DNA from: JBBRMQ01 sp038230775
GTDB taxonomy: Bacteria; Acidobacteriota; Thermoanaerobaculia; Gp7-AA8
Direction: 5' to 3'
Assembly (NCBI GenBank): GCA_038230775.1
Contig: JBBRMQ010000001.1
Location: 1 to 49,879, forward strand
Length of the DNA: 49,879 bases
The notes under the pieces are model-generated. The model was not told the origin of the DNA, did no database searches, and saw only the letters and a program-made list of their open reading frames with translations. Shown here piece by piece: positions 15,824 to 24,438 of this stretch; within the stretch, counting starts at the first letter, position 1; every line of letters begins with the position of its first letter. A program made the translations under genes and the position numbers.

Positions 15824-17710
15824 ATGAAAAGTAGGTTTTTAGTTTTGGCAATGGTGTTGTCCGTCCTGACTGCCGGCATCGTCTATGGGCAGGGCACGCA
15901 GACGGCAAACCTGGAAGGGACGGTGACCGATCAGTCGGGCGCCCCGCTTCCGGGAGTCACAATCACGGTGTCGTCGCCCTCGCTGATGGGCCAACGCACC
16001 GCGGTTACCACACGAGCAGGCGATTATCTGTTGCCGGGTCTCCCGCCGGGCGATTACAAGATCCAGTTCGGGCTCGAAGGAATGCGGGCGGCTGACGTCA
16101 AGAAGACGCTCAACCTGGGATCATCGACGCGCGTGGACGCAACGATGAAGATCACCTCCGTCAGCGAGGCCATCACCGTGACGGCGAGCAGTCCGTCAGT
16201 CCTCGAGAGCACCACCGTCGGCGCCAACATCAAGAAGGAAACGGTGGACGCGCTTCCCATCGTTCGTACCCCGGTAGGGATCGCGTCCCTCTCCGGCGGC
16301 GTCACCGGCGACATGGCCGGCCGCTCGCGAACCCCCGTCGCCAATCAGCTTTCGATCAACGGCGGAATGGCTTATGACAACAACATGCTGATCAACGGCG
16401 TCAACGTCCAGGACAACATCTTCGGGACGACCAACAACCTGTTCATCGAAGACGCCATCCAGGAAACGCAGGTGCTGACCTCCGGCATCTCCGCCGAGTA
16501 CGGCCACTTCACGGGCGGTGTTCTGAACGTCATCACGAAGAGTGGCAGCAACCAGCTCCAGGGTTCCTTCCGCGACGACCTCACGAAGGCGGGCTGGCTT
16601 GCGCTCACGCCGTACGAGAAAGGGTTCCGCGGAAACGGCGTAACCGCGGCGGCCCTCGTTCCTCACAAGGGCAAGCTTTCCCAGGTCTACGAGGCGACCC
16701 TCGGCGGGCCGATCATGCGCGATCGGATCTGGTTCTTCCTCGCCGGCCGCGACGCTAAGACGACCGTACCCAACTCGCTTGCGGTCACGGGCATTCAGGT
16801 CCCGGTCACCACGAAAAACCGCCGGCCTGAGTTCAAGCTGACCGCCAACCTCGGTTCCGGCCAGACGATTCAGGGCGACTACATCAATAATCCGGACATC
16901 CGAAACTACACGCTGCAGGTCGGTCCGATCGACCTCCCCGCGGTCGCTTCCAATCCGACCTTTCCCAACAAGGGCTACGCGGTCAACTACTCGGGTGTCC
17001 TCACCAGCACCCTCTTTGCAGAAGCCCGTTATTCGGCGAAGACATTTGGTTTCCGCAACACCGGCGGAACCTTGCGAGGGATCGTCGACAGCCCCTTCCG
17101 CAGCCTCGGCAAGAAGACGATCGACATCACGACCGGCAAGCTGCTGGCCACTACGTCCGGCACGTACAACGCGCCGTACTTCGACGGCACCGACCCCGAA
17201 GACCGGAACAACAAGCAGGCGTTCCTTGCAGGCTCCTACTTCCTGTCGAGCCAGAGTTTCGGGACTCACGACATGAAGGCGGGCCTGGAGCGGTTCGTCG
17301 ACACGCGCACGGGCGGCAACAGCCAGACGGCGACCAACTTCGTCTTCTACACGCCCTACGCCCTCTCGGACGGGAAGCCGCTGCTCGACGCCCAGGGACA
17401 TCTGGTTCCGGTGTTCACGCCGGGCACGAACACGACCTTCGGAAACAACAGCTACACGGGAATCGGCAACTGGATCTCGACCCGCGGAGCGAAGCTCGAC
17501 ACCACGACCAATTCCTTCTTCATCAACGATCGCTGGAATCTGAACAGCCACTGGTCGTTCAACCTTGGCGGGCGTTACGAAAAAGCAAAATCGAACGCTA
17601 CCGGCGGCATCATCGGCGTCGACACTTCGAACGCCGTTCCGCGTCTGGCCGCCTCGTTTGATCCGGCGGCGAACGGCCGGTTCAAGTTTGATGTGACGTA
17701 CGCGGGCTAG
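15824..17710 (+). CDS. Oar-like TonB-dependent receptor, N-terminal part before an in-frame amber codon
   Basis: This is a paralogue of the receptor at 12241. It has a signal peptide (LAMVLSVLTAGIVYGQ), a carboxypeptidase-regulatory-like domain at about 25-105 (GAPLPGVTITVSS, LLPGLPPGDYKIQF), a plug (LPIVRTPVGIASLSGGV, LINGVNVQDNIFG, EYGHFTGGVLNVITKSGS) and the first part of the barrel. The frame stops at TAG (17708-17710) after V-T-Y-A-G. The same frame then continues without interruption in barrel-like sequence (V-G-R-Y-N-P-A-L) to 18799. The whole unit would be 991 residues, the size of its paralogue. A single change from TAC or TAT would remove the stop. TAG is a normal stop elsewhere in the window, for example at the end of the first receptor. 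It may be a nonsense mutation or a base error. Confidence 0.85.
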   Translation: MKSRFLVLAMVLSVLTAGIVYGQGTQTANLEGTVTDQSGAPLPGVTITVSSPSLMGQRTAVTTRAGDYLLPGLPPGDYKIQFGLEGMRAADVKKTLNLGSSTRVDATMKITSVSEAITVTASSPSVLESTTVGANIKKETVDALPIVRTPVGIASLSGGVTGDMAGRSRTPVANQLSINGGMAYDNNMLINGVNVQDNIFGTTNNLFIEDAIQETQVLTSGISAEYGHFTGGVLNVITKSGSNQLQGSFRDDLTKAGWLALTPYEKGFRGNGVTAAALVPHKGKLSQVYEATLGGPIMRDRIWFFLAGRDAKTTVPNSLAVTGIQVPVTTKNRRPEFKLTANLGSGQTIQGDYINNPDIRNYTLQVGPIDLPAVASNPTFPNKGYAVNYSGVLTSTLFAEARYSAKTFGFRNTGGTLRGIVDSPFRSLGKKTIDITTGKLLATTSGTYNAPYFDGTDPEDRNNKQAFLAGSYFLSSQSFGTHDMKAGLERFVDTRTGGNSQTATNFVFYTPYALSDGKPLLDAQGHLVPVFTPGTNTTFGNNSYTGIGNWISTRGAKLDTTTNSFFINDRWNLNSHWSFNLGGRYEKAKSNATGGIIGVDTSNAVPRLAASFDPAANGRFKFDVTYAG

Positions 17711-17935
17711 GTCGGCCGCTACAACCCGGCACTCGTCGGCTCCAATACGCCCGTCGGCCACCCTGCTCTGCTCTACGGTTACTACAATGGTCCCGCGGGA
17801 CGTGGCCGTGATTTTGCGCCGGGCTTTGACCCGAAGAATTACGTCTTCTATTACGCCAGCGTCCCGACCGCGAACGTCTTCGTCGCCAACAACCTCCACG
17901 CGCCGATCAGCCGGGAGTGGACCGTTTCCGGCGGC

Positions 17936-18799
17936 ATGCAGATTTCGTCAACCGGCTTTGTCAAGGCTACGCTCACCGACCGCAAGTATTCGGACTTCAT
18001 CATCGCCGGCGTGGCGATCAAGAGCGGCTGCTCGGAGGTGATCTTCTCGGGAATCGACGCGGGCTGTTTCGACAACATCACCTACCAGAACAGCAACGGT
18101 CCGAAGCGCGATTACCAGGCTCTCGAGGTGCAGTCGCACTACGGCCTGACCCGCAGCTGGTCCATCGACGGGAACATCACGCACCAGTTCAAGAATGACG
18201 GCAATTACGAAGGAGAGGCCGGACAGTCGATTCCGACCGGCGCGTACGGCGTCCGCTCCGAGATCCAGAGTCCGCGCGAGCTGACGACGGGGCGTCTGGC
18301 CCAGTACGAAGCCAATCGCGTCCGTCTCTGGACCGTCTACAACTTCGACATGCATCGCGCGGGGAACCTCAGCGCTTCCATCCTCTGGAAGTATGACTCG
18401 CCGCTGACGTTCAGCTACAGCGCGAGCGTCGCGCGCTCCGCGGCGTCGAAAGCCCTGAATCCCGGCTACAAGAATTCGGGCAACAGCGTGACGATTTTGT
18501 TCGGCGATCGCGGCGCGGGGCAATTCAACGCCTCTTCGATCTTCGACGCCTCGATGCAGTACAGCCTGCCCATCGCCAGCAGAGTCACGCCGTGGTTCAA
18601 GTTCGACGTTACGAACCTTTTGCATAGCCAGAAGCTCATCACACACAACACGGCGATCACCGCCGATGCGACCAGTGCCAAGGACTCGCTCGGATATGCG
18701 ACCGGCTACACGAAGAACGCAACGTTCGGCCGGCCGGCCAGCGCGAACAGCTACGTCCAGCCACGTCAGTACCTCGCCTACGTCGGCGTGCGTTTCTAA
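17936..18799 (+). CDS. Oar-like TonB-dependent receptor, C-terminal barrel part
   Basis: This is the continuation, in the same reading frame, of the receptor beginning at 15824. The open frame resumes immediately after the TAG at 17708; the ATG at 17936 is simply the first methionine. The sequence is made of beta-strands alternating with loops (FVKATLTDRKYSDF, YQALEVQSHYGLTRSWSIDGNIT, TPWFKFDVTNLLHSQ). It ends in Y-L-A-Y-V-G-V-R-F, a classic outer-membrane C-terminal signal with terminal phenylalanine, recognised by the BAM complex. Intact strands and C-terminal signal mean the damage is recent or artificial. Without readthrough, this fragment would lack a signal peptide and could not be exported. 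Confidence 0.75.
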   Translation: MQISSTGFVKATLTDRKYSDFIIAGVAIKSGCSEVIFSGIDAGCFDNITYQNSNGPKRDYQALEVQSHYGLTRSWSIDGNITHQFKNDGNYEGEAGQSIPTGAYGVRSEIQSPRELTTGRLAQYEANRVRLWTVYNFDMHRAGNLSASILWKYDSPLTFSYSASVARSAASKALNPGYKNSGNSVTILFGDRGAGQFNASSIFDASMQYSLPIASRVTPWFKFDVTNLLHSQKLITHNTAITADATSAKDSLGYATGYTKNATFGRPASANSYVQPRQYLAYVGVRF

Positions 18800-18824
18800 T
18801 CGCTTCAACCCTACGGAGCTTCAC

Positions 18825-18856
18825 AGCGGGGCGGCCTGTCCGCCCCGCTTTTTTTT
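18825..18856 (+). terminator. Rho-independent terminator
   Basis: The stem AGCGGGGCGG with CCGCCCCGCT, around a short CCTGT-type loop, is followed by eight T residues. It lies 26 bp after the second receptor and 27 bp before the GWxTD gene, and should separate the two transcripts. Confidence 0.9.
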
Positions 18857-18882
18857 GACCAGCGATCGACGAGGAAGACATC

Positions 18883-20427
18883 ATGCGTTTCATCAACGTT
18901 TGCGTCGCGGCGGTACTGCTCGCCACGCCACTAAGTGCGCAGCTCATCAAATATGCGGAATGGGCGGACGGGCCCGAGCGGCACCTCATGACCAAGGAAG
19001 AGATGGCGGAGTGGAAGACCCTCAAGAGCGACGATCGCGCACAGGCGTTCATCGATCTGTTCTGGGCCCGACGCGATCCGACGCCCGACACGCCGCGGAA
19101 CGAGTTTCGCGAGCAATTCAACGCGCTGGTCGCGCTGGCCAACAAGCAGTTCACATCCGCTCGTACGCGCGGGTCCATGAGCGATCCCGGAAAAGTCCTG
19201 CTCCTCCTCGGGCCGCCCTACCAGATTTCGAGCCGCGGCGGCAGCGCCTCGCGAGCGTCGGCCGCGGTGGCAGGCGGAAGCGCACCCACCGATGTAGACG
19301 GAGGTCTGTCGTTACCGCATCCCGTGGCGGAAGCGCCACGGCAGATCTGGAGTTACGCACACGACAAGAAGCCGAAGTTCGTCCCTTATCCCGACTTTGT
19401 TCTCGTCTTCACCGATGAAGGACAGAATGAATGGCAGCTTGCCCATACCGAGCGAGTCAATCCGGACGCTCTCCTCACGATGGCGGTCAAGGCGTACATC
19501 GTCTCTCCCAACCTGACGCAGCCCCGGTTCGGGTCCGCTTCCGCGTCGACTCCCGCGGCCGCCGCTCCTGCCGCATCCTTTCAGAGCGCTGAGCTCGCGA
19601 CCGCCTACAAAGAGTTTCGCGCCAGCCAGAAGCCCGTGATCGGTCCCGCGTCCCTGACCTACGGCGAGTTCGTCACTCCCGAGGGCGACTCGTTCGTTGC
19701 ATCGCAACTGTATGTTCCGGCTGGATCAGGCATTTCGTCCGGCCAGGACGTCACGTTCTTCAGCGTGGTTGAAAATGAGGGTGGCGATCCGGTCCTCATC
19801 CATGAAGAGCCGGCTAAGGTCATGGCCACGGGCAACGACTCTTACGTTGACGGATCGGTGCACCTGCCGTCGGGACACTACCGCGCGACATTCGGCATCG
19901 CCTCCGGCAAGACGATCCTCTCCGCCACGCGCACCGAACTGGAGGTCGAGCCACTCGATCCGGCGAAAAGCGCCGTTTCCCCTCTCCTCCTTTCCAGCAG
20001 CATCACCCCGCTGAACAACTCGTGGCACGCTGACGACCCGTTCACGTTCGGTGGACTGAAAGTCGTTCCAAAAGGCAACGGCGTGTTCACCACGCAAGAC
20101 AATCTCTGGTATTTCGTGGAACTGCGGAATCCGGGACTGAACGAACAGAAGACGCCTGCAGTCGACGTCCAGGTTGAGATCTCCGGGACGACGGCTAAAG
20201 GACCGATGCACGTGAAGTTGCCGAAGGCGTCATCCGCCGAGATCGCGCCCCTCAAGGGAACGAAAGACCGCTACGCGCTCGGAGTCGCCATTCCGCTCGA
20301 TACCTTCAGGCCGGGGCAGTACACGATCAGGGTCCATGTTGTCGACATGGTGCTTGCGAAAGCCTATGACCTGGAAAAGCCCTTCAAGATCGCCGCATCG
20401 GTCGCACCTGCTCCGGCCCGGCCATGA
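18883..20427 (+). CDS. GWxTD-domain secreted protein
   Basis: The 514-residue protein has a signal peptide (VCVAAVLLATPLSAQ). Residues 20-110 form a GWxTD-type module: W-A-D-G-P-E-R-H-L-M-T-K-E-E, then FIDLFWARRDPTPDTPRNEF, FNALVALANKQF, and DPGKVLLLLGPPYQIS. This module is common in secreted proteins of Acidobacteriota and related phyla, and its biochemical role is unknown. In this protein the naming G-W-x-T-D segment itself reads G-S-M-S-D. The rest contains beta-rich segments, including a repeated pattern ending QYTIRVHVVDMVLAKAYDLEKPFKI, that could be two immunoglobulin-like folds. It stands behind its own start after a terminator and ahead of a palindrome. Its closeness to the receptors suggests cell-surface work, which is only contextual. 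Confidence 0.8.
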   Translation: MRFINVCVAAVLLATPLSAQLIKYAEWADGPERHLMTKEEMAEWKTLKSDDRAQAFIDLFWARRDPTPDTPRNEFREQFNALVALANKQFTSARTRGSMSDPGKVLLLLGPPYQISSRGGSASRASAAVAGGSAPTDVDGGLSLPHPVAEAPRQIWSYAHDKKPKFVPYPDFVLVFTDEGQNEWQLAHTERVNPDALLTMAVKAYIVSPNLTQPRFGSASASTPAAAAPAASFQSAELATAYKEFRASQKPVIGPASLTYGEFVTPEGDSFVASQLYVPAGSGISSGQDVTFFSVVENEGGDPVLIHEEPAKVMATGNDSYVDGSVHLPSGHYRATFGIASGKTILSATRTELEVEPLDPAKSAVSPLLLSSSITPLNNSWHADDPFTFGGLKVVPKGNGVFTTQDNLWYFVELRNPGLNEQKTPAVDVQVEISGTTAKGPMHVKLPKASSAEIAPLKGTKDRYALGVAIPLDTFRPGQYTIRVHVVDMVLAKAYDLEKPFKIAASVAPAPARP

Positions 20428-20444
20428 CCTTTTTCCTCGGCTCT

Positions 20445-20495
20445 TGTGTGTGAACCGGCTTCAGCCGGTCGACCGGCTAAAGCCGGTCCGCACAC
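20445..20495. repeat. Intergenic palindrome, ACCGGCTTCAGCCGGT family, copy 1
   Basis: TGTGTG and ACCGGCTTCAGCCGGT form the left side and ACCGGCTAAAGCCGGT followed by CGCACAC the right side of a hairpin just after the GWxTD gene. A near-perfect second copy lies at 24194-24249. Each half is itself palindromic, so the element can fold as one long hairpin or two small ones. It could double as a terminator, although there is no T-run. Confidence 0.75.
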
Positions 20496-20561
20496 CGAAA
20501 CCGCGGGCCGTTTCAAGATGATGTTTTGAGACAACGATCGCGTCCCATACCATCGACATCG

Positions 20562-22694
20562 ATGTTCCGGTTCCGATCGTGGATGGCTGCATTGGTGCTG
20601 ATGGCTGGTCTCGCATCCTGCCATCGGTCTTCCCCCAGCCAATTCCCGAAGGCCCCGATCATTCTGATTTCCATCGACACGCTTCGCGCCGACCACCTCT
20701 CGGTTTACGGCGCGAAGCTGGTCGAGACCCCGGCCATCGACCGGCTGGCCGGCGACGGTATCGTCTTCGAGAACGCGTACTCCCACGTTCCGCTCACCTT
20801 TCCGTCGCACGTCACCATGATGACCGGGCGGCTGCCGTACGAGAACGGAGTGCGCAGCAACATCGGCTACTCCATCCAGCGGGACGCACAAGCGACTCTG
20901 CCTCGCCTTCTGGCCGCGAACGGCTACGCGACCGGAGCGGCCGTCTCCGCGTACGTGCTGCGAGGCGAGACCGGTTTGCGCGCGCTCTTCGATTTCTACG
21001 ACGACTCGATGGAAGTGTGGGACTCGGCGACGTTAGGCGCACTCCAACGCCGCGGAGACGAGACGGCGCGTGTCGCGCTTGGGTGGGTGGATCGGGTGCA
21101 GGCGCGTCCCTTTTTTTTGTTTCTGCATCTGTTCGAGCCGCACACACCCTACGAGCCGGTGGAACCGTTCAAGTCCAAGTACGCCGATCCCTACGACGGC
21201 GAGATCGCCACCGCCGATGCGATCGTTGGCCGGTTCCTCGCCGATCTCGATCGACGCGGCCTTTACGACAAAGCGATGATCGTTCTGGTCGGCGACCACG
21301 GCGAAGGGTTGGGCGATCACGGTGAGGCGGAGCACGGCGTGTTGTTGTACCGCGAAGTCCTCCACGTGCCGATGATCGTGAAGCTGCCCGGACGAACGCG
21401 AGCGGGTTCGCGCGTAGCGGATCCTGCGCAGCTGATCGATCTTCTGCCCACCATCGCGGCGGCATCCGGCACGAAGGTTCCGGACGGCCTCCCCGGCATG
21501 TCGCTGCTCGAATTGGGGCAAGCGGGCGCACACGCAGAGCGTTCGATCTACAGCGAGACCCTCTATCCACGGCTGCACCTCGGATGGAGTCAACTCCGTT
21601 CACTCACCACCGCGCGCGACCATTACATCGAGAGTCCCGCGCCCGAGCTGTTCGATGTCGTCAACGATCCACACGAGAAACAGAATATCCGCGACAACAG
21701 CCGCCGCGAGGCTCGCTCGCTCGCCGATGCGCTGGCGAAAGTGCCGCTCAATCTTCAGGCCCAGAGCGCGGTGAGCAGCGAGGAGATGGCGCGTCTGGCC
21801 GCGTTAGGCTATCTGTCCGGCGCGGCTTCGCAGACCGCGGGACCGCTCCGCAATCCACGCGACAACATCGGTCTCCTCGCGCGCGTGCAGCAGACGTTCG
21901 TGCTCAATCAGCAGGGGAAGTATCGTGAGAGCGTCGCCCTCTGCCGCGAAATCCTGCGCGATGACCCTGATCTCGTCGATGTCTACATGCAGATAGCCGG
22001 CAATCTGCGCCGGCTCGGCAGACTCGATGACGCGCTCGCGGCGTATCGGGAAGCCATTCGACGCTCGCCGCAGCTCGTCGATTCGGTGGCGATCGAGGTG
22101 GCGAACCTCGAGCTCGATCGGGGCGATCTCAAGGCCGCGGAGCTGAACGCACGGCAGGCGATCAAGCTCAATCCCGATGACGCGCATCTCGTGCTGGCCG
22201 CGATCGCGGAGGCGCGCGGCGATCTGCCGGCGGCGGTACGCGAGGCGCGGCTGGCCCTCGGTCCCGCAGATCGACCGCGCGTTCCCGCTCTCATCGCGCT
22301 CGCGCGTCTTCTCACCACGCAACTGAAACTGGATGAAGCACTCAGCGTTGCGAACCGCGCTGCCGAACGTGTAGCAGAGAATCGTGCGCATCCGGTCGCC
22401 ACGCTGGCGTCGACCCGTGGCGACATCCTCGCGCGCATGGGCCGCAACCAGGAAGCGGAGAACGCGTTCCGTAATGAGATCCGCAACTTCCCGGCGACGA
22501 CCGATGCCTACACTCGCCTCGCATTGCTGCTGGCTGCGGAACATCGATTCGGCGAGATCGAGCCAACGCTGGAGTCGATGGTGAAGGCATCGCCCTCTCC
22601 GGCCACTTTTCTCCTCGCCGCGCGGGAGATGCACGACCTCGGCAACGAAGCGGGCGCAGCCGCGTTTCGCCGGCGCGCCGCATTGGTCCGCTGA
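20562..22694 (+). CDS. Sulfatase-like (alkaline phosphatase superfamily) TPR lipoprotein
   Basis: The 710-residue protein begins with a lipoprotein signal; the lipobox L-A-S-C puts the lipidated cysteine at residue 20. Residues 32-400 form an alkaline-phosphatase-superfamily domain: IILISIDTLRADHLSVYG with the metal-binding aspartate, VPLTFPSHVTMMTGRLP, and VGDHGEGLGDHGEAEHG with metal-binding D and H residues. The nucleophile position of the C/S-x-P-S-R sulfatase motif is threonine (T79, T-F-P-S-H). A formylglycine-dependent sulfatase is therefore unlikely, and a phosphodiesterase or phosphotransferase is more plausible. Residues from about 440 to the end are TPR-like helical repeats (GLLARVQQTFVLNQQGKYRE, RRLGRLDDALAAYREAI). 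I chose ATG 20562 for its signal peptide; a TTG at 20526 is in frame upstream. It is probably anchored in the envelope facing the periplasm. Confidence 0.85.
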   Translation: MFRFRSWMAALVLMAGLASCHRSSPSQFPKAPIILISIDTLRADHLSVYGAKLVETPAIDRLAGDGIVFENAYSHVPLTFPSHVTMMTGRLPYENGVRSNIGYSIQRDAQATLPRLLAANGYATGAAVSAYVLRGETGLRALFDFYDDSMEVWDSATLGALQRRGDETARVALGWVDRVQARPFFLFLHLFEPHTPYEPVEPFKSKYADPYDGEIATADAIVGRFLADLDRRGLYDKAMIVLVGDHGEGLGDHGEAEHGVLLYREVLHVPMIVKLPGRTRAGSRVADPAQLIDLLPTIAAASGTKVPDGLPGMSLLELGQAGAHAERSIYSETLYPRLHLGWSQLRSLTTARDHYIESPAPELFDVVNDPHEKQNIRDNSRREARSLADALAKVPLNLQAQSAVSSEEMARLAALGYLSGAASQTAGPLRNPRDNIGLLARVQQTFVLNQQGKYRESVALCREILRDDPDLVDVYMQIAGNLRRLGRLDDALAAYREAIRRSPQLVDSVAIEVANLELDRGDLKAAELNARQAIKLNPDDAHLVLAAIAEARGDLPAAVREARLALGPADRPRVPALIALARLLTTQLKLDEALSVANRAAERVAENRAHPVATLASTRGDILARMGRNQEAENAFRNEIRNFPATTDAYTRLALLLAAEHRFGEIEPTLESMVKASPSPATFLLAAREMHDLGNEAGAAAFRRRAALVR

Positions 22695-22838
22695 GGTCGC
22701 TGACAGGTTCAAGAACGCAGACCAAGGGCTACGTGAGCACAACCGATTTCGGCGTTGTTCCGTAGCTACGAAAACTCAGCGCAAGTGCGAGAAACCCGCA
22801 TTTGTGCAGAGCTTCCCTGATCCCGCGCCCACAGAAAC

Positions 22839-24182
22839 CTAGTCGTTCGCCAGAATCCAGGACAACGCTGCAATCGCGGCGCTGTCCTGCGCGAGCTCTT
22901 TCGGATCCACCTTGTCCAGCGTGTCGGCTGGCGAGTGGTGGTAATCGAAGTAGTGCAGCGGATCGGGCACGAACCCGAAGCTCGGCACGCCCGCCTCGGT
23001 CAGCGGCGAGATGTCCGCTCCCGTCTCCGCCTCGGTCTCGAATCGGTTCGCGTTCAAAGCAACCAGCGATGACGTGCGACGCTCGAGCGCGGCGAGCGCA
23101 TCGCCTTTCAGTGTCGTGGAGAAACCGGTCGGCGCCGCGGCACCGGCATCGGTCTCCAACGCGGCGACGTGATGTTCACCTTTGTGACGATCCGCATAGG
23201 CGTGCCCGCCGCGCAGCCCGTTCTCTTCATTCATGAACAGGACGCAACGGATCGTGCGACGCGGCTGCAGGTTCATCTCCTTCATCAACCGCATCGCCTC
23301 CATGGCCATCGCCACGCCGGAGCCGTCGTCGATGGCGCCGGTGCCGAGGTCCCAGGAGTCGAGGTGAGCGCCGATGAGGACGATCTCGTCGGGCTTCTCG
23401 CTTCCGCGAAGCTCCGCAATCACGTTCGCTGACGCGACATCGGGCAGCGTGCGCGGAGTCAGCACGAGATGCATGCGTACGCGCTCACCTTTCTTCACCA
23501 GGCGATGCACGAGCATCGCATCTTCCGCCGTCATGGCAGCCGCGGGGATCTTCGGCTGCTTCGCGTCGTAGCGCAGCGCGCCCGTGTGCGGCGTGCGCAA
23601 TGAAGCGGATCCCACCGATCGGATGACCACCGCCAGCGCGCCGTACTCCGCCGCCCGGCTCGCGCCGTTGCCGCGGAACTCCACCGCGATGCGGTAGGCC
23701 TCAAAGCTGCGGTGCGAACGCACGAGCTCCATGTCCATCGGGTTGTCGAAGAAAACGATCTTCCCTTTGATCTTGGGGCCGAGGCCTTTCAACTCATCGT
23801 AGGAGTGGACTTCGACGACATCGGCCGTCATGCCTTTCGCCGGCGTGGCCACGCTTCCGCCTAACGCCGTGAGAACGATCTTCTGGTTGTGATGCGAGAC
23901 GAGCGACGCCCGCTCTTCGCCGCGGACCCAGTGCGGCACCATGATCGGCTCGTTCGTGACGGGAATGCCCCACGCGCGGAACTGCGCGGTCGTCCATGCC
24001 ACCGCCGCAGCGGCGTTCCGCGATCCGCTGAGACGCGGGCCGATGTTGTCGCTGAGGTACGCGAGCGTCTCGTACGCTTTCGAGGAGGCGAGCTCGCGCT
24101 GGATGAGGTTGTCCGGCGTGCTCTGAGCGGACGCGCTCGACGTAATGGCGAGCGCCGCGATGAGGTGCGCGTAGCGTTTCAT
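22839..24182 (-). CDS. Secreted M28-family zinc aminopeptidase/carboxypeptidase with PA domain
   Basis: The 447-residue exported protein has a signal peptide ending in SSASAQ. A PA-type insert (about 100-215) lies before the catalytic M28 core. All the co-catalytic zinc ligands are visible: H273 in GAHLDSWD, D285 in AIDDGSG, the catalytic/ligand glutamates E319-E320 in MNEENG, D345 in LETDAGA, and a C-terminal histidine in DYHHSPADT. The arrangement, including the F-F-D-N-P segment and the R-T-P-H-T-G segment, is closest to plasma glutamate carboxypeptidase-like M28 enzymes, which act on dipeptides in the periplasm or outside the cell. It stands alone, with a 144-bp featureless gap on its 3' side and the palindrome 24194-24249 just upstream of its start. 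Confidence 0.9.
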   Translation of the reverse strand: MKRYAHLIAALAITSSASAQSTPDNLIQRELASSKAYETLAYLSDNIGPRLSGSRNAAAAVAWTTAQFRAWGIPVTNEPIMVPHWVRGEERASLVSHHNQKIVLTALGGSVATPAKGMTADVVEVHSYDELKGLGPKIKGKIVFFDNPMDMELVRSHRSFEAYRIAVEFRGNGASRAAEYGALAVVIRSVGSASLRTPHTGALRYDAKQPKIPAAAMTAEDAMLVHRLVKKGERVRMHLVLTPRTLPDVASANVIAELRGSEKPDEIVLIGAHLDSWDLGTGAIDDGSGVAMAMEAMRLMKEMNLQPRRTIRCVLFMNEENGLRGGHAYADRHKGEHHVAALETDAGAAAPTGFSTTLKGDALAALERRTSSLVALNANRFETEAETGADISPLTEAGVPSFGFVPDPLHYFDYHHSPADTLDKVDPKELAQDSAAIAALSWILAND

Positions 24183-24193
24183 ACGTTGTTTCT

Positions 24194-24249
24194 GTGTGAG
24201 GACCGGCTTCAGCCGGTCGCTCTCGACCGGCTGAAGCCGGTCCTCACAC
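24194..24249. repeat. Intergenic palindrome, ACCGGCTTCAGCCGGT family, copy 2
   Basis: GTGTGAGGACCGGCTTCAGC opens and the mirrored sequence ending CCTCACAC closes a nearly perfect inverted repeat with about 25-base arms and a short centre around CTCT. It shares the ACCGGCTTCAGCCGGT core with 20445-20495. It separates the start of the M28 gene from the end of the YHS gene, both on the minus strand, so it probably ends the YHS transcript and precedes the M28 promoter. Confidence 0.8.
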
Positions 24250-24261
24250 TACTACAGCGCA

Positions 24262-24438
24262 TCAGTGATACTTCTTCGGATCCTTCTCGAATTCGTCCTT
24301 ACAGCGCGAGGAACAGAAGTAATGCGAGTGCTCGCCGTGCTCGATCTTCGCCGGCGCGTTGTCGACATCGACGATCATTTTGCACACCGGATCGATCGCC
24401 TGGCGCGACGTGCGCCGCTTGGAAGGATCTTCAGCCAT
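24262..24438 (-). CDS. YHS-domain protein, 58 residues
   Basis: The small soluble protein contains the YHS signature: A-I-D-P-V-C-K-M-I-V near residues 15-24, an S-H-Y-F-C-S-S-R-C-K segment at 38-47 and the closing F-E-K-D-P-K-K-Y-H. The three cysteines in C-K-M and C-x-x-x-C arrangement make it a likely metal-binding (copper or other soft metal) module of the kind found at the ends of heavy-metal ATPases and as free-standing proteins. Its ATG shares bases with the TGA of the upstream aldehyde dehydrogenase (TGATG at 24436-24440), and GGAGG lies a few bases before it, so the two genes are coupled. Why an ALDH should be linked with a YHS protein is not clear. Confidence 0.85.
   Translation of the reverse strand: MAEDPSKRRTSRQAIDPVCKMIVDVDNAPAKIEHGEHSHYFCSSRCKDEFEKDPKKYH

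Noticed and set aside
16196..17899. Minus-strand open frame opposite the second receptor
   Set aside because: Same reasoning as above. It has no recognisable motif and runs across the amber codon region only because of GC-rich codon bias.
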